Assembly (NCBI GenBank): GCA_003241595.1
Contig: QFOU01000004.1
Location: 1 to 46,168, forward strand
Direction: 5' to 3'
Length of the DNA: 46,168 bases
DNA from: Pseudomonas fluorescens
Lineage (GTDB): Bacteria > Pseudomonadota > Alphaproteobacteria > UBA2136 > UBA6156
This document shows positions 30,911 through 40,550 of the stretch, in pieces. Made by a program: the position numbers and the translations under genes. Every line of letters starts with the position of its first letter. Position 1 is the stretch's first letter. Below the pieces are notes generated by a model. It saw only the letters and a list, made by a program, of their open reading frames with translations. It did not search any database and had not been told where the DNA came from.

Positions 30911-32698
30911 ATGAAGAAGCACTTAATCACCAGCGCAATCCCCTACGTTAACGGCGTAAAGCACCTCGGTAACTTGGTCGGCTCCATGCTCCCCGCCGAC
31001 GTCTACGCCCGCTTCCGCCGCCAGCAGGGCGCCGTCGATGGCTCCGCCACCCTCTTCATCTGCGGAACGGACGACCACGGCACCCCCGTCGAGATCGCCG
31101 CACAGAAGGAAAACACGCCCGTCGCGCAGTTCGTCCAACACTGGCACGATTTCCAGGAGGAGATCTACACCCGCTTCGGCCTCAGCTTCGATCACTTCGG
31201 CTCCTCCTCCAGCCCGCAAAACCGCGTGCTCACCCAGCACTTCGCGCAAAAACTGAAGGACGCCGGCCTCATCGACGTCCGCACCCAAACCATGCTGTAC
31301 AGCAAGGTGGATGGCCGCTTCCTGCCAGACCGCTACGTCGAGGGCACCTGCCCCAAATGCGGCTACGGCAAGGCCCGTGGCGACCAATGCGACAACTGCG
31401 GCTCGGTACTCGATCCCACCGATCTCATCGACCCCTACTCCTCCATTTCCGGCAGCAAGGAACTGGAACTGAAAGAGACCAAACACCTCTACCTCAAGCA
31501 GTCCCAACTGGTGCCGCAACTGCGCACCTGGATCGACGCGCAGAACTGGCCCAATCTCAGCAAGGCCATCGCCTACAAATGGCTGGATGAAGGCTTGGAG
31601 GATCGCGGCATCACCCGCGACATCAAGTGGGGCGTGCCGGTACCACCCGAGGTCTTCGGCGACGACTTCGCCGAGAAGGTCTTCTACGTCTGGTTCGATG
31701 CCCCCATCGCCTACATCGCCGCCACCAAGGAGTGGGCGGATAAACAAGGTCTGGACGACGCCGCATGGAAGGAAGACTGGTGGTTCGGCAATCCGGATGT
31801 CCACTACACCGAGTTCATGGGCAAGGATAACGTCTACTTCCACACCCTCTCCTTCCCCGCCACCCTCATCGGCAGCGGCGAGCCATGGAAGAAGGTCGAC
31901 AGCCTCAAGTCCTTTAACTGGCTCACCTACTACGGCGGCAAGTTCAGCACCTCCATGGGCGTGGGTATCTTTACCGACACCGCACTGAAACTGCTGGCCG
32001 ATATCCCCAACGGGGCCGATTACTGGCGCTACTACCTCATCGCCCGCGCTCCGGAATCCGACGATTCCGCCTTCATGTGGCCCGACTTCCAGGGGGTGGT
32101 GAACAAAGACCTCGCCGATGTGCTGGGCAACTTCGTCAACCGCACCCTGCAACTCACCAACAAGCACTTCGGCACCACCATTCCGGCATTCACCAACGCC
32201 ACCGAGGCCGATCAGGCCTTCGCCCTCCGCCTTAACGAGATCCTCGGCCGCTACACCACGCACATGGAAAACTCCGAGATGCGGAAGTCGCAAGAAGCCC
32301 TCCGCGAACTCTGGGTCGCCGGTAACGAGTACCTCGCCTCGCAAGAGCCATGGCAGGTGGTCAAAACCGATAAGGAGCGCGCGGGCTGCATCCTCAACCT
32401 CGCCATCAACACCATCATCCTCTACGCCCGCGCCATGGCCCCCATCGCGCCGTTCTCGGCGGCCCGCATCATGGCCCTGTTCCCGGAGATCAGCGCCCCC
32501 ACCAGCACTGTACCGCTGCGTGCCGGCCTGCCGGAAACCCTCCACACCCCGTGGGCCTGGCCAGACAGCCTGAAGACGTTCCAGCAAACCCTGCCGGAAC
32601 TCACCACCTTCAAACTTCCCGAAGGCGTGCTCTTCCCCAAGATCACGGACGAACAGGTCGCCGAATGGGAACAGCGCTTCGGCAACCAAAAAGTCTAG
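30911..32698 (+). CDS. metG: Methionyl-tRNA synthetase
   Basis: 595 residues. Charges tRNA-Met in the cytoplasm. The HIGH-type motif is HLGNLVG near residue 18. The zinc knuckle reads CPKCGYGKARGDQCDNCG (C-x2-C-x9-C-x2-C), as in the MetG1 type. The second signature, normally KMSKS, reads KFSTS in YYGGKFSTSMGVGIF, lacking the second Lys. The anticodon-binding alpha-helical domain occupies the C-terminal third; there is no C-terminal tRNA-binding extension, so it is the short form. AAGG lies 7 nt before the ATG. A phosphatase gene follows after 4 nt. Confidence 0.95.
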   Translation: MKKHLITSAIPYVNGVKHLGNLVGSMLPADVYARFRRQQGAVDGSATLFICGTDDHGTPVEIAAQKENTPVAQFVQHWHDFQEEIYTRFGLSFDHFGSSSSPQNRVLTQHFAQKLKDAGLIDVRTQTMLYSKVDGRFLPDRYVEGTCPKCGYGKARGDQCDNCGSVLDPTDLIDPYSSISGSKELELKETKHLYLKQSQLVPQLRTWIDAQNWPNLSKAIAYKWLDEGLEDRGITRDIKWGVPVPPEVFGDDFAEKVFYVWFDAPIAYIAATKEWADKQGLDDAAWKEDWWFGNPDVHYTEFMGKDNVYFHTLSFPATLIGSGEPWKKVDSLKSFNWLTYYGGKFSTSMGVGIFTDTALKLLADIPNGADYWRYYLIARAPESDDSAFMWPDFQGVVNKDLADVLGNFVNRTLQLTNKHFGTTIPAFTNATEADQAFALRLNEILGRYTTHMENSEMRKSQEALRELWVAGNEYLASQEPWQVVKTDKERAGCILNLAINTIILYARAMAPIAPFSAARIMALFPEISAPTSTVPLRAGLPETLHTPWAWPDSLKTFQQTLPELTTFKLPEGVLFPKITDEQVAEWEQRFGNQKV

Positions 32699-32702
32699 CC
32701 TT

Positions 32703-33269
32703 ATGTCCCCCACCCGCGCCTTCCTCTTCGTTCGCCACGGCCAAACCGACTGGAACGTGGAAGGCCGCATGCAGGGTCATACCGATATTCCCCTGAACGC
32801 TACCGGCCTTGCCCAAGCCCATGCCGCTGCCGCACGCCTCAACGGCCACACTTTTACGCGCATTGTCACCAGCCCGTTGCAACGCGCCTCCGCCACTGCC
32901 GAAGTCATCGCGAAAACCTACAACATCCCTCTAGAGTACGATGAACGCCTGAAGGAACGCAGCTTTGGCAGCTTCGAAGGCCACTTGAAGGACGATCTCC
33001 GCCAGCAGTACAGCATCGGGCCTGAAGAACCGCTCAGCGCCTACATGCCTGCCGATGGCGAAACGACACACGCCATCCGCCAACGCAGCCGCGAGGCTAT
33101 CGCCCACTGGCTGGCAACCTACCCCGAAGAAACCGTCCTCTTTGTCGGCCATTCCGCCTTCTTTTGCGCCCTCTACCAAAGCTTGGGCGGCCCCTATACC
33201 CAGGCCCACAATGCCATCCCCTACCACTTCCAGCCCACCACCCACGGTTGGCAACTCACTACCCTCTAA
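32703..33269 (+). CDS. Histidine phosphatase superfamily protein (phosphoglycerate mutase-like)
   Basis: 188 residues with the catalytic RHG at 11-13 (FVRHGQTDWNVEGRMQGH), the conserved Arg in IVTSPLQRASATAEV, Glu in LKERSFGSFEG and the second His in VLFVGHSAFF. Such enzymes form a phospho-histidine and act on small phosphates such as sugar phosphates or nucleotides; the substrate is not predictable. It begins 4 nt after metG, so it is co-transcribed and perhaps translationally coupled. The terminator at 33293 closes the operon. Confidence 0.87.
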   Translation: MSPTRAFLFVRHGQTDWNVEGRMQGHTDIPLNATGLAQAHAAAARLNGHTFTRIVTSPLQRASATAEVIAKTYNIPLEYDERLKERSFGSFEGHLKDDLRQQYSIGPEEPLSAYMPADGETTHAIRQRSREAIAHWLATYPEETVLFVGHSAFFCALYQSLGGPYTQAHNAIPYHFQPTTHGWQLTTL

Positions 33270-33292
33270 ATATCCGACAACCGACTTGCGCA

Positions 33293-33321
33293 CTCTCGCT
33301 CTTTTTAGGGCGAGGGTTTTT
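33293..33321 (+). terminator. Terminator of the metG operon
   Basis: CTCGC / GCGAG stem with flanking weak pairs, followed by GGTTTTTC. The next 100 nt to the resB stop show no further feature. Confidence 0.75.
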
Positions 33322-33428
33322 CGTCTAACATAAAATATTCCAAAAACTTACCCACACCCCAGAGCAATTTTTCCACCGACACCGCTCTCTTTTTTCAGCA
33401 AAACCCCAATCTCTTCAAACCCCCTCGC

Positions 33429-34934
33429 CTACTGAGGCGACGCCAATTCCTCTTCCACCTCTCGCACCACCCGCACCCCATGCGGAGAGGTCACGTACGC
33501 CCGCCCGTCCTTCACGAACACCCGGCTGAATTTCCGCCCCAGCATCAGCACCACCCCCAGCACCAAAAGGCTGGAAAACAGCCAGAAAAGGTTCGCTCCC
33601 GGGTCATATGCCACCTGCAATCCACTGTACCGTTTCAGCTCGAAATCCTCCAACACCAACAGGTGCGTTAGCCCCAATTCCTGAACGATTTTAGCACTTT
33701 GCAACAACGCCAACCCCGTCGCCACCCGCACGGTCTCATCCTTAATCCCCGCCAGCTGACTGCCAGCAACATGTTTCATATCTTCACCCGCCACCAAACG
33801 CGCCACCATCCGCCACCAAACACCCACCTCCAAGCCACTTGCCGCAGGTACACCCACCCGCACCGGACGGTACACCACCGCCCCATCATTCTGCCCGCCA
33901 ATTTGCTGGCCATCCGCCACCCCCACCATGTCCGGATGACTCAAATACGCGCGTAATTGCACCGCCGGCGCATCCACCGGCTGCACCAGATAATCCAGAC
34001 TCGGCCCCACATCCGTGGGCCGCATCCCGGGGAACGTCTCCACCGTAAACGGACGGAAATCCAACAACTCCACCCGCGTGCCATCACTCAACCTCGACCG
34101 CTCATAAATTTGCCCCTCAAACGGCACCACAGCCCCATCTGCAAGGTTTACACCGCGCCCCTTCACACGACTCCCCCCATCACCAAAACTTGCTTGATAA
34201 AACGCATAATCGCCCACCCGCACCGGATGATTCACCTCAACCTCGCGCGTCCGTCCATCCATCTCCAAATGCGTAGCATAACGCTTCGGCATCCCACTCG
34301 GATAATGCTCGATCTCAAACGCCTTATTCTCAACCATAAACGGCAAAAAGTGCGGCGTCGCCTCCACACCCTTCCATACCAGCACCACCTTATCCGCTTC
34401 ACCCTCACGCAAATTCAAACTCCCGCGCCAGCCCACAAATCCGCTGATCAATCCGGCCACCGCCACGCCCAGCACTCCCACATGCACCAAAAAATACCCG
34501 ATGCGATTCATCACGCCACGCTGCCAAACCTCAACACCTTCCACGGTGCCAATCTGCCGGAAACCAGCCTGTTTCAGCCCTTCCCCCGTAGCCTCAATGC
34601 CCTTTCCCCGCAAGTCCGGTACACGCCGAACGCGCAAGATACTCCGTCCAATCCCCGGTCCATTGCGCACCACACACACGCTTACACTCACCAACAAAAA
34701 CGCCAGAATCCCGACAAACCACCAAGCCCGAAACACATCCGTCATGCCCGAGTACCAGAGCACCTGCGCACCAAAAACGCCATACTCAGCAACGTAATCT
34801 TGAATCGGTAACCCCTGAACAACAATGGTTCCCGCCATACTGGCCAAAGCACATAGACCCAGCAACAGTACAGCCGTACGCATCTGCCCCAATATCTGCA
34901 GAATTCTTAATACCCACGCACGCGCTATCATCAT
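33429..34934 (-). CDS. resB: ResB/Ccs1-like cytochrome c biogenesis protein
   Basis: 501 residues from ATG 34934 (34931 is equally possible, AGG upstream); the frame opens at 34970. The ResB topology is visible. A span near the N terminus (TAVLLLGLCALASMAGTIV) has the family GTI-x-Q-like motif, a second reads WWFVGILAFLLVSVSVCVV, and a third (YFLVHVGVLGVAVAGLISG) carries a His. A large periplasmic domain follows, then the C-terminal span LFWLFSSLLVLGVVLML. In System II it works with ResC/CcsA to attach haem to apocytochrome c. No resC is adjacent. Confidence 0.85.
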   Translation of the reverse strand: MMIARAWVLRILQILGQMRTAVLLLGLCALASMAGTIVVQGLPIQDYVAEYGVFGAQVLWYSGMTDVFRAWWFVGILAFLLVSVSVCVVRNGPGIGRSILRVRRVPDLRGKGIEATGEGLKQAGFRQIGTVEGVEVWQRGVMNRIGYFLVHVGVLGVAVAGLISGFVGWRGSLNLREGEADKVVLVWKGVEATPHFLPFMVENKAFEIEHYPSGMPKRYATHLEMDGRTREVEVNHPVRVGDYAFYQASFGDGGSRVKGRGVNLADGAVVPFEGQIYERSRLSDGTRVELLDFRPFTVETFPGMRPTDVGPSLDYLVQPVDAPAVQLRAYLSHPDMVGVADGQQIGGQNDGAVVYRPVRVGVPAASGLEVGVWWRMVARLVAGEDMKHVAGSQLAGIKDETVRVATGLALLQSAKIVQELGLTHLLVLEDFELKRYSGLQVAYDPGANLFWLFSSLLVLGVVLMLGRKFSRVFVKDGRAYVTSPHGVRVVREVEEELASPQ

Positions 34935-34969
34935 AAACCTAGTTCTATCCCGAATAAGAATATCTTCCA

Positions 34970-34997
34970 AACAAAACAGGGGCCATTCAGGCCCCTG
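34970..34997 (-). terminator. Terminator of gyrB
   Basis: CAGGGGCC / GGCCCCTG stem with an ATTCA loop, followed by TTTTGTTT on the minus strand. Confidence 0.88.
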
Positions 34998-35013
34998 CTT
35001 GCAATCCCCAACG

Positions 35014-37512
35014 TTAAACGTCGAGGTTTTGTACAGTCAGCGCGTTGGAAACAATGAAGTCCTTACGCGGCTCAACCACATCACCCATCAGCGTGGTGAA
35101 AATGCCGTCAGCCACGATCGCATCATTGATGGTCACTTGCAGCAATACACGGTTATCCGGGTTGATGGTGGTTTCCTGAAGCTGTTCCGCATTCATTTCA
35201 CCCAACCCCTTATAGCGTTGAATCGACAGACCACGACGACCTTCGGCCAAAATCACATCCACCATCGCAGCAGGGTTAAACCAAGTGGTGAACTCCTTAC
35301 CTTCGCGGGCCTGATAAGAACCACCCGCCAGCAACGGCAACACTTCATCACGCAGGCCCAGCAGTTGGCGATACGAGCTGGCATGCAGCATCGCCTTATC
35401 CAGCGTACGACGCTCCGGAATCCCGGCAAGCTTACGCTGCATGATCAAACGCGGCTGACCATCAGGGGTCTCGGTTTTCTCAACGGCCCAGTTGGTGCTA
35501 TCACTCGGCAAACCGGTATTAAGAGCTGCCGCCAGCTTCTCAACCAATGCTTCTGCACTTTCGTGACTATCCAGCACATCAACACCCGCCCCAATTTCAG
35601 CCAGTTTCCAGGCAAGGAATTCCGGCAGGTACTGTTGCTTCGCCAATTGCTCGACCAAACGCTTGGCCTTTGTACCAAGTTTGAAGGTCGCATGGGCATC
35701 CGCACCAATACGCTTTTCACCATTGGCCAACACAATGCTCGCATCATCCAGTGCGGTGCGGCTCAGGTAGTCTTCCAGCGCCGCGTCATCCTTCAGGTAA
35801 GTACGGGTCTTGCCCTTGCTCAAGCCATACAGCGGCGGCTGGGCAATGTACAAGTGACCCGCAGCCACCAGTTCCGGCATGTTGCGATAGAAGAACGTCA
35901 GCAACAGGGTACGAATATGGCTTCCATCCACGTCCGCATCGGTCATCAGAACGATCTTGTGGTAACGCAGCTTTTCAAGATTGAAATCATCACGACCAAT
36001 ACCAGTACCCAACGCCTTGATCAGCGTACCCACTTCCTGACTCGCCAACATGCGGTCAAAGCGTACGCGCTCAACATTCAAAATCTTACCACGCAACGGC
36101 AGAATCGCTTGGAATTTACGGTCGCGACCCTGTTTGGCCGTACCACCGGCAGAGTCTCCCTCAACGATGAACAATTCGCACTTACTCGGATCTTTCTCAG
36201 AACAGTCAGCCAACTTACCCGGCAAGCTCGCAATATCCAGCGGGCTTTTGCGGCGGGCCAGTTCACGGGCCTTACGGGCCGCATCACGGGCGGCAGCGCT
36301 CTCAATCACCTTCTGCACAATCGCCTTGGCATCGGCAGGGTTTTCTTCAAAGAAGGCACCTAATTTTTCAAACACGATGCTTTCCACAACGGCACGTACT
36401 TCGCTCGAAACCAGCTTATCCTTGGTCTGGCTGGAGAATTTCGGATCCGGAACCTTCACGCTCAGCACGCAGGTTAAACCTTCACGGGCATCGTCACCGG
36501 TCAAACCGGCGTCCATCTTGTTCTTTTTCAGCAACCCGCTCTCACCGGCGTAAGCGTTGATGATACGGGTCAGCGCCGCACGGAACCCCATAACGTGAGT
36601 ACCCCCATCACGCTGCGGAATGTTGTTGGTGAACGGATATACATTTTCCGTATAACCATCATTCCACTGCAGAGATACCTCAACACTGATGTTATCCTTG
36701 GCACCACTAAAGAACACGGTTTGGCTCATGACCGGAGTACGGTTACGGTCAAGGTGCTTCACAAAAGCCTTCACACCACCTTCATAGAACAACACGTTCT
36801 CCTTGGGCTTACCGGCATCATCCAGTTCACGCTCATCGCGCAGGGTAATATGTACACCACTGTTAAGGAAGGCCAGCTCACGCAAGCGGTTCAACAAGGT
36901 ATCGTAATTGAAAATCGTCTGGGTAAATGTCTGGGGGCTAGGGTAAAAACGCACTTCAGTCCCACGTTCCGCCGTCTCACCAACTTCCTTCAGGGGGAAC
37001 TTCGGCTCACCATCGGCAAACTGCATGGTAAAGGCCTTGCCACCACGCCAAATGTTCAGAACCAAAAGGCTGGAAAGAGCGTTGACCACGGAAACACCCA
37101 CACCGTGCAACCCACCGGAAACCTTATAGCTGTTCTGGTCGAATTTACCACCGGCGTGGAGCTTGGTCATAATAACCTCAGCCGCGCTCACACCTTCCTC
37201 GGGGTGAATATCGGTTGGGATCCCACGGCCGTTATCGCGTACGCTAGCCGAACCATCAGCATGCAGGGTCACGGTGACGCGGTCACAATATCCCGCCAAA
37301 CTTTCGTCAATGGCGTTGTCTAAAACTTCGTAAACCATGTGGTGAAGACCGGTACCATCGTCCGTGTCACCGATATACATACCGGGACGCTTACGCACCG
37401 CGTCCAAACCCCGCAAAATCTTAATACTATCGGCACCATAAGCCGCCTGCGCCTGGGCAATTTTATCCGCGCTGATGCCTTCGTCAACTGTACGCTCGGT
37501 AGCTTCATTCAT
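35014..37512 (-). CDS. gyrB: DNA gyrase subunit B
   Basis: 832 residues. It is the ATPase subunit of gyrase, which introduces negative supercoils. The GHKL domain has YEVLDNAIDESLAGYCD and DNGRGIPTDIHPEEG, then GGLHGVGVSVVNAL. The transducer domain follows. The TOPRIM domain has EGDSAGGTAKQGRDR and LMTDADVDGSHIRTLLL. The C-terminal tail holds QRYKGLGEMNAEQLQETT. The region between TOPRIM halves (about 560-730) carries the Gram-negative insert, consistent with GyrB rather than ParE. AAGGA lies 8 nt before ATG 37512. dnaA, dnaN and recF are not adjacent. Confidence 0.96.
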   Translation of the reverse strand: MNEATERTVDEGISADKIAQAQAAYGADSIKILRGLDAVRKRPGMYIGDTDDGTGLHHMVYEVLDNAIDESLAGYCDRVTVTLHADGSASVRDNGRGIPTDIHPEEGVSAAEVIMTKLHAGGKFDQNSYKVSGGLHGVGVSVVNALSSLLVLNIWRGGKAFTMQFADGEPKFPLKEVGETAERGTEVRFYPSPQTFTQTIFNYDTLLNRLRELAFLNSGVHITLRDERELDDAGKPKENVLFYEGGVKAFVKHLDRNRTPVMSQTVFFSGAKDNISVEVSLQWNDGYTENVYPFTNNIPQRDGGTHVMGFRAALTRIINAYAGESGLLKKNKMDAGLTGDDAREGLTCVLSVKVPDPKFSSQTKDKLVSSEVRAVVESIVFEKLGAFFEENPADAKAIVQKVIESAAARDAARKARELARRKSPLDIASLPGKLADCSEKDPSKCELFIVEGDSAGGTAKQGRDRKFQAILPLRGKILNVERVRFDRMLASQEVGTLIKALGTGIGRDDFNLEKLRYHKIVLMTDADVDGSHIRTLLLTFFYRNMPELVAAGHLYIAQPPLYGLSKGKTRTYLKDDAALEDYLSRTALDDASIVLANGEKRIGADAHATFKLGTKAKRLVEQLAKQQYLPEFLAWKLAEIGAGVDVLDSHESAEALVEKLAAALNTGLPSDSTNWAVEKTETPDGQPRLIMQRKLAGIPERRTLDKAMLHASSYRQLLGLRDEVLPLLAGGSYQAREGKEFTTWFNPAAMVDVILAEGRRGLSIQRYKGLGEMNAEQLQETTINPDNRVLLQVTINDAIVADGIFTTLMGDVVEPRKDFIVSNALTVQNLDV

Positions 37513-37655
37513 CGGGAATTTCCTTTTCTCTTACTAACGCCGCAACCTACGCTAAAACCCGCAAAAAAGCAAGCAAAACAGCCCCTAAAGCCCTTTCACA
37601 GACACCCGCAATCTGCATAAAAAACAAGCAGCAATTACCAGTGAAAGCAATATCT

Positions 37656-37681
37656 TAAAAAGGGCTCATCCTGAGCCCCTT
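37656..37681 (-). terminator. Terminator of the M48 peptidase gene
   Basis: AGGGCTCA / TGAGCCC stem, followed by TTTTTAAG on the minus strand. Confidence 0.85.
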
Positions 37682-37684
37682 TCC

Positions 37685-38905
37685 TTACTTCACTTCGTCG
37701 ACCGCCATAGTCACTTTTCCACCACCACCGATACCACTTCCCACCTGCTCAAAGGTCACATCAAACGTTTGTCCGGCGGTAACGGTACCGGCGTCTGCCA
37801 GAACACGCGCCTTACCATTACTCAACGCCAGCACAAGCTTCGAAAGCGGTGCCACTCCATTGTAAGTCAACTGCACCACAGCTCCGTCAGCTCCCATGGC
37901 CGAGATGTTGCGCACTACCAAAGCATCCTGAACAGCTTTCACGTGCGCCGCACGCGCGGTTTGCCGAGCCGCCAGGCCTTGTGCGTTTTCACGCTCACTG
38001 TAGGTTGTCCATGCGGTCTGAGCCACCGCCATCAAACCACCACCTTGCCCCGCCGAAAGCTGAGGAAGAGTATTATTTTGCCACAACACATTACTGGTCA
38101 AAATCGCCTGCGCATCCGGATTCACCTTTCCCGAGATCCGGTATTGCTCCACCTGCTTGCCGATCTGCTGGGTCGAGACCGCACGGTCACCATTCAAGGG
38201 GTGATCCGAAATCATCCCCGCATATTGCCCTTGCTGGGCATACATACGCCCCCACAAACGACTGGCCGCCATTGGGTCATACCCGGCCAACGCGGCATAC
38301 ATAATCCCGATCTGATCCGCCTGCTGCTCTTGCGCCAGCGTAAAACTCTGTCCAAAGGCATCACTCTGCCCCTTGCCACGGTCCAGCAATAGGCTGGCCA
38401 TCTGATAAGCCTGCTGGCGCCCGACGTGATTCGCAGCAACGTGGGCGATCTCATGCCCCATCACAGCGGCAATCTCGTCATCACTCTGCACGCTCGAAAG
38501 CAGTCCCTTATAAACCATCACATAGCTACCGCCGTTCACAAACGCATTAAACTGTTCGTCCGGCAACAGATACAATTTCCACTGCGGGGCCTCGGAAGCA
38601 AAGTGGCTCGCAGCCAGCACCCGCACCATGATGGCCTGCAACCGGGCATACCCCGCCGCATCCACCTGAGCATTCAGTTTTCCGCCACTGGCCGTCAACT
38701 TAGCCAGCTCGGCATCCATCGCAGCATTGGAATCCTTGATCTGGGCGGCACGATCCCCACTCGCCAAGATCCGCGAACCGGTAATGCGGTCTTGCGTACT
38801 TACACTGTTCGCCACGTTGTACAAACTGTTATCAATACCTGAAAGCTGTGCACAGCCAGCAAGTACAATCGCACTTACACCACCCCAAACCAAACCTAGA
38901 CGCAT
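37685..38905 (-). CDS. M48-family metalloprotease lipoprotein
   Basis: 406 residues. The lipobox VLAGC puts the lipidated Cys at 18. The zinc motif HEIAHVAANH (His151, Glu152, His155) and the third ligand Glu193 in AQEQQADQIG define the family, which handles misfolded envelope proteins (as YcaL and BepA do). The substrate loop DHPLNGDRA is typical. After residue 270 comes an extra beta-rich domain (VVQLTYNGVAPLSKLVLALS and onward) not found in short M48 lipoproteins. It is probably periplasmic, attached to the inner or outer membrane. It is transcribed alone. Confidence 0.9.
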   Translation of the reverse strand: MRLGLVWGGVSAIVLAGCAQLSGIDNSLYNVANSVSTQDRITGSRILASGDRAAQIKDSNAAMDAELAKLTASGGKLNAQVDAAGYARLQAIMVRVLAASHFASEAPQWKLYLLPDEQFNAFVNGGSYVMVYKGLLSSVQSDDEIAAVMGHEIAHVAANHVGRQQAYQMASLLLDRGKGQSDAFGQSFTLAQEQQADQIGIMYAALAGYDPMAASRLWGRMYAQQGQYAGMISDHPLNGDRAVSTQQIGKQVEQYRISGKVNPDAQAILTSNVLWQNNTLPQLSAGQGGGLMAVAQTAWTTYSERENAQGLAARQTARAAHVKAVQDALVVRNISAMGADGAVVQLTYNGVAPLSKLVLALSNGKARVLADAGTVTAGQTFDVTFEQVGSGIGGGGKVTMAVDEVK

Positions 38906-38963
38906 TTTTTATTCTCCTGTCTCAATGGCAACCACCATACGCGCCGTACCGTTCCCCGCCAAA

Positions 38964-38989
38964 CAGAAAAGGGCCCCCGAAGGAGCCCC
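38964..38989 (-). terminator. Terminator of the DUF2939-like gene
   Basis: Minus strand GGGCTCC / GGGGGCCC stem (one T-G pair) followed by TTTTCTG. Confidence 0.75.
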
Positions 38990-39002
38990 CTTGCACCACC
39001 TG

Positions 39003-40409
39003 CTAACGAACGATAGTCGCCGTCACAGTCAGAGCCGTCAGCGGTAAATCAGCCACATAACGCTCGGTGGCACGCTCGCGGTTGACAGGAACACTCCACA
39101 CCTGCTCACGACGCGCCTTGGCCGGCAGATCACCGTCCAGGGTCAGGCGGGTGGTCATCATGGGCTGACCGGCCGCATCACCAAAAGCAACATCAATCTG
39201 GGTGTTGGTAACTGCAACGCCACCTTCATTGGTCAGTACCAACGTCACCATCAGGTTCGAGCTACCGGGCATCGGCGATTTTGCCTTGCTCACACTCTCT
39301 ACACGCACATTATGAATTCCTTTGGCAGCCGCAGCCTCCATAACAGCCTGCTGACGGCGCTCATCCAATTCCTGCTCCGCCTGCATGATACCGCCCAGAA
39401 CAGCCGTCAAATTCGGTACGTCCACCACTTCCCACTTGCCAGAGACCTTGCCCAGTACAACCTGCAGCGGCAGCGTCAAACCAAGATCGGAACGCGTTAG
39501 CGGAACTTCGGCAACCGCCATGTTGTCATCCTGGACCGACACACGGGCATTACCCACACGCACCTTTTCAGCACCCAGGGCATGCCACAGCTTGCCAAGC
39601 ATGGTATTGCCGCTGTCATCCAACACAACATCACCAGCCACAACAGCCAGCATCTCTTCTTTTAAGGAGTCCGCGAGGCCGGGTTTCACAAACGCTGTCA
39701 AACGCGCCGCCATGCCTTGCATCTGGGCCGGAGTGCCCTCCGGCATGCCGAACATCTGGTTCACCAGACTGCTTGCCACACTGGCCACATCCACTTTGGC
39801 ATCGAACGCACGCACATCATGCTTGCGCATGGCAGTCTCAACCTGGCCCAATACACCCACCGGAGAATCCTCCCGGCTGCCGATCCACACCATCAAACCG
39901 ACGCACACCAGCAAAGCTGCCGCAATGTAGCCCCAGCGGGACGGACGCTTCTTCTGAGCCACAGGTAACATGACGGTAGAGAACGGACTTCCCTTCAAAG
40001 AAACACCCTTCTTGGCACCCATCACTTCAAGCTCCTGCAACACACCGGCCTTAACGGCCGCCAGATGTTCAGCCATCTCAGCCTTGCTCTCTTTACGATC
40101 CTTGCGTTCGCTCTGCACACTGGCCAGCAGGCGCTGCCACCAGGTCAACTGAGCCGGCGCCGGCGCCCATTCCTGAATACCATCAGCTGCATCCATACGC
40201 TCGGTATCACGGGCAATCTCGGCAGGGGTAGGGCCAATAATAACCGCAGGCTCACGCTCGGCACGGACCTCGGTCGAGGTCACAGCGGCAGAATCCACCT
40301 GAACCGGAATACCCGTTGAGACGAAACGCCCCCCCACACCGCGACGGATCACATCCTGACCACCAACCTTGGCAACACTACCTTTTTTCAACGCACGCTT
40401 GGATGCCAT
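39003..40409 (-). CDS. Membrane-anchored DUF2939-like protein
   Basis: 468 residues from ATG 40409, which has GGGGGAG 7 nt upstream; the frame opens at 40505. Residues 1-165 are a charged cytoplasmic tail (MASKRALKKGSVAK). A single span (WGYIAAALLVCVGLMVWIG) lies near residue 175, and the rest should be periplasmic. The text VETAMRKHDVRAFDAKVDVASVASSLVNQM matches the DUF2939 pattern. A C-terminal beta domain (NLMVTLVLTNEGGVAVTNTQ) could be an immunoglobulin-like extension. DUF2939 proteins have no established role. It stands between two terminators. Confidence 0.7.
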   Translation of the reverse strand: MASKRALKKGSVAKVGGQDVIRRGVGGRFVSTGIPVQVDSAAVTSTEVRAEREPAVIIGPTPAEIARDTERMDAADGIQEWAPAPAQLTWWQRLLASVQSERKDRKESKAEMAEHLAAVKAGVLQELEVMGAKKGVSLKGSPFSTVMLPVAQKKRPSRWGYIAAALLVCVGLMVWIGSREDSPVGVLGQVETAMRKHDVRAFDAKVDVASVASSLVNQMFGMPEGTPAQMQGMAARLTAFVKPGLADSLKEEMLAVVAGDVVLDDSGNTMLGKLWHALGAEKVRVGNARVSVQDDNMAVAEVPLTRSDLGLTLPLQVVLGKVSGKWEVVDVPNLTAVLGGIMQAEQELDERRQQAVMEAAAAKGIHNVRVESVSKAKSPMPGSSNLMVTLVLTNEGGVAVTNTQIDVAFGDAAGQPMMTTRLTLDGDLPAKARREQVWSVPVNRERATERYVADLPLTALTVTATIVR

Positions 40410-40550
40410 GCCTGTCTCCCCCTTTACACATCGGCCCGCAAGCCGAGATAATCTCTGGCGGCACCATACTGCATACCGCATGTATTCATCAAGAGGTGTG
40501 TACACACAACAAGCAAAATGCCGAAATTATAGAAAAAACAATCCCAAAAC

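Noticed and set aside
30923..32770. 615-codon frame opposite metG, and similar long frames opposite clpB, gyrB and the usher
   Set aside because: They are shadow frames of confident genes with low-complexity Gly/Val/Glu-rich translations and no ribosome sites.
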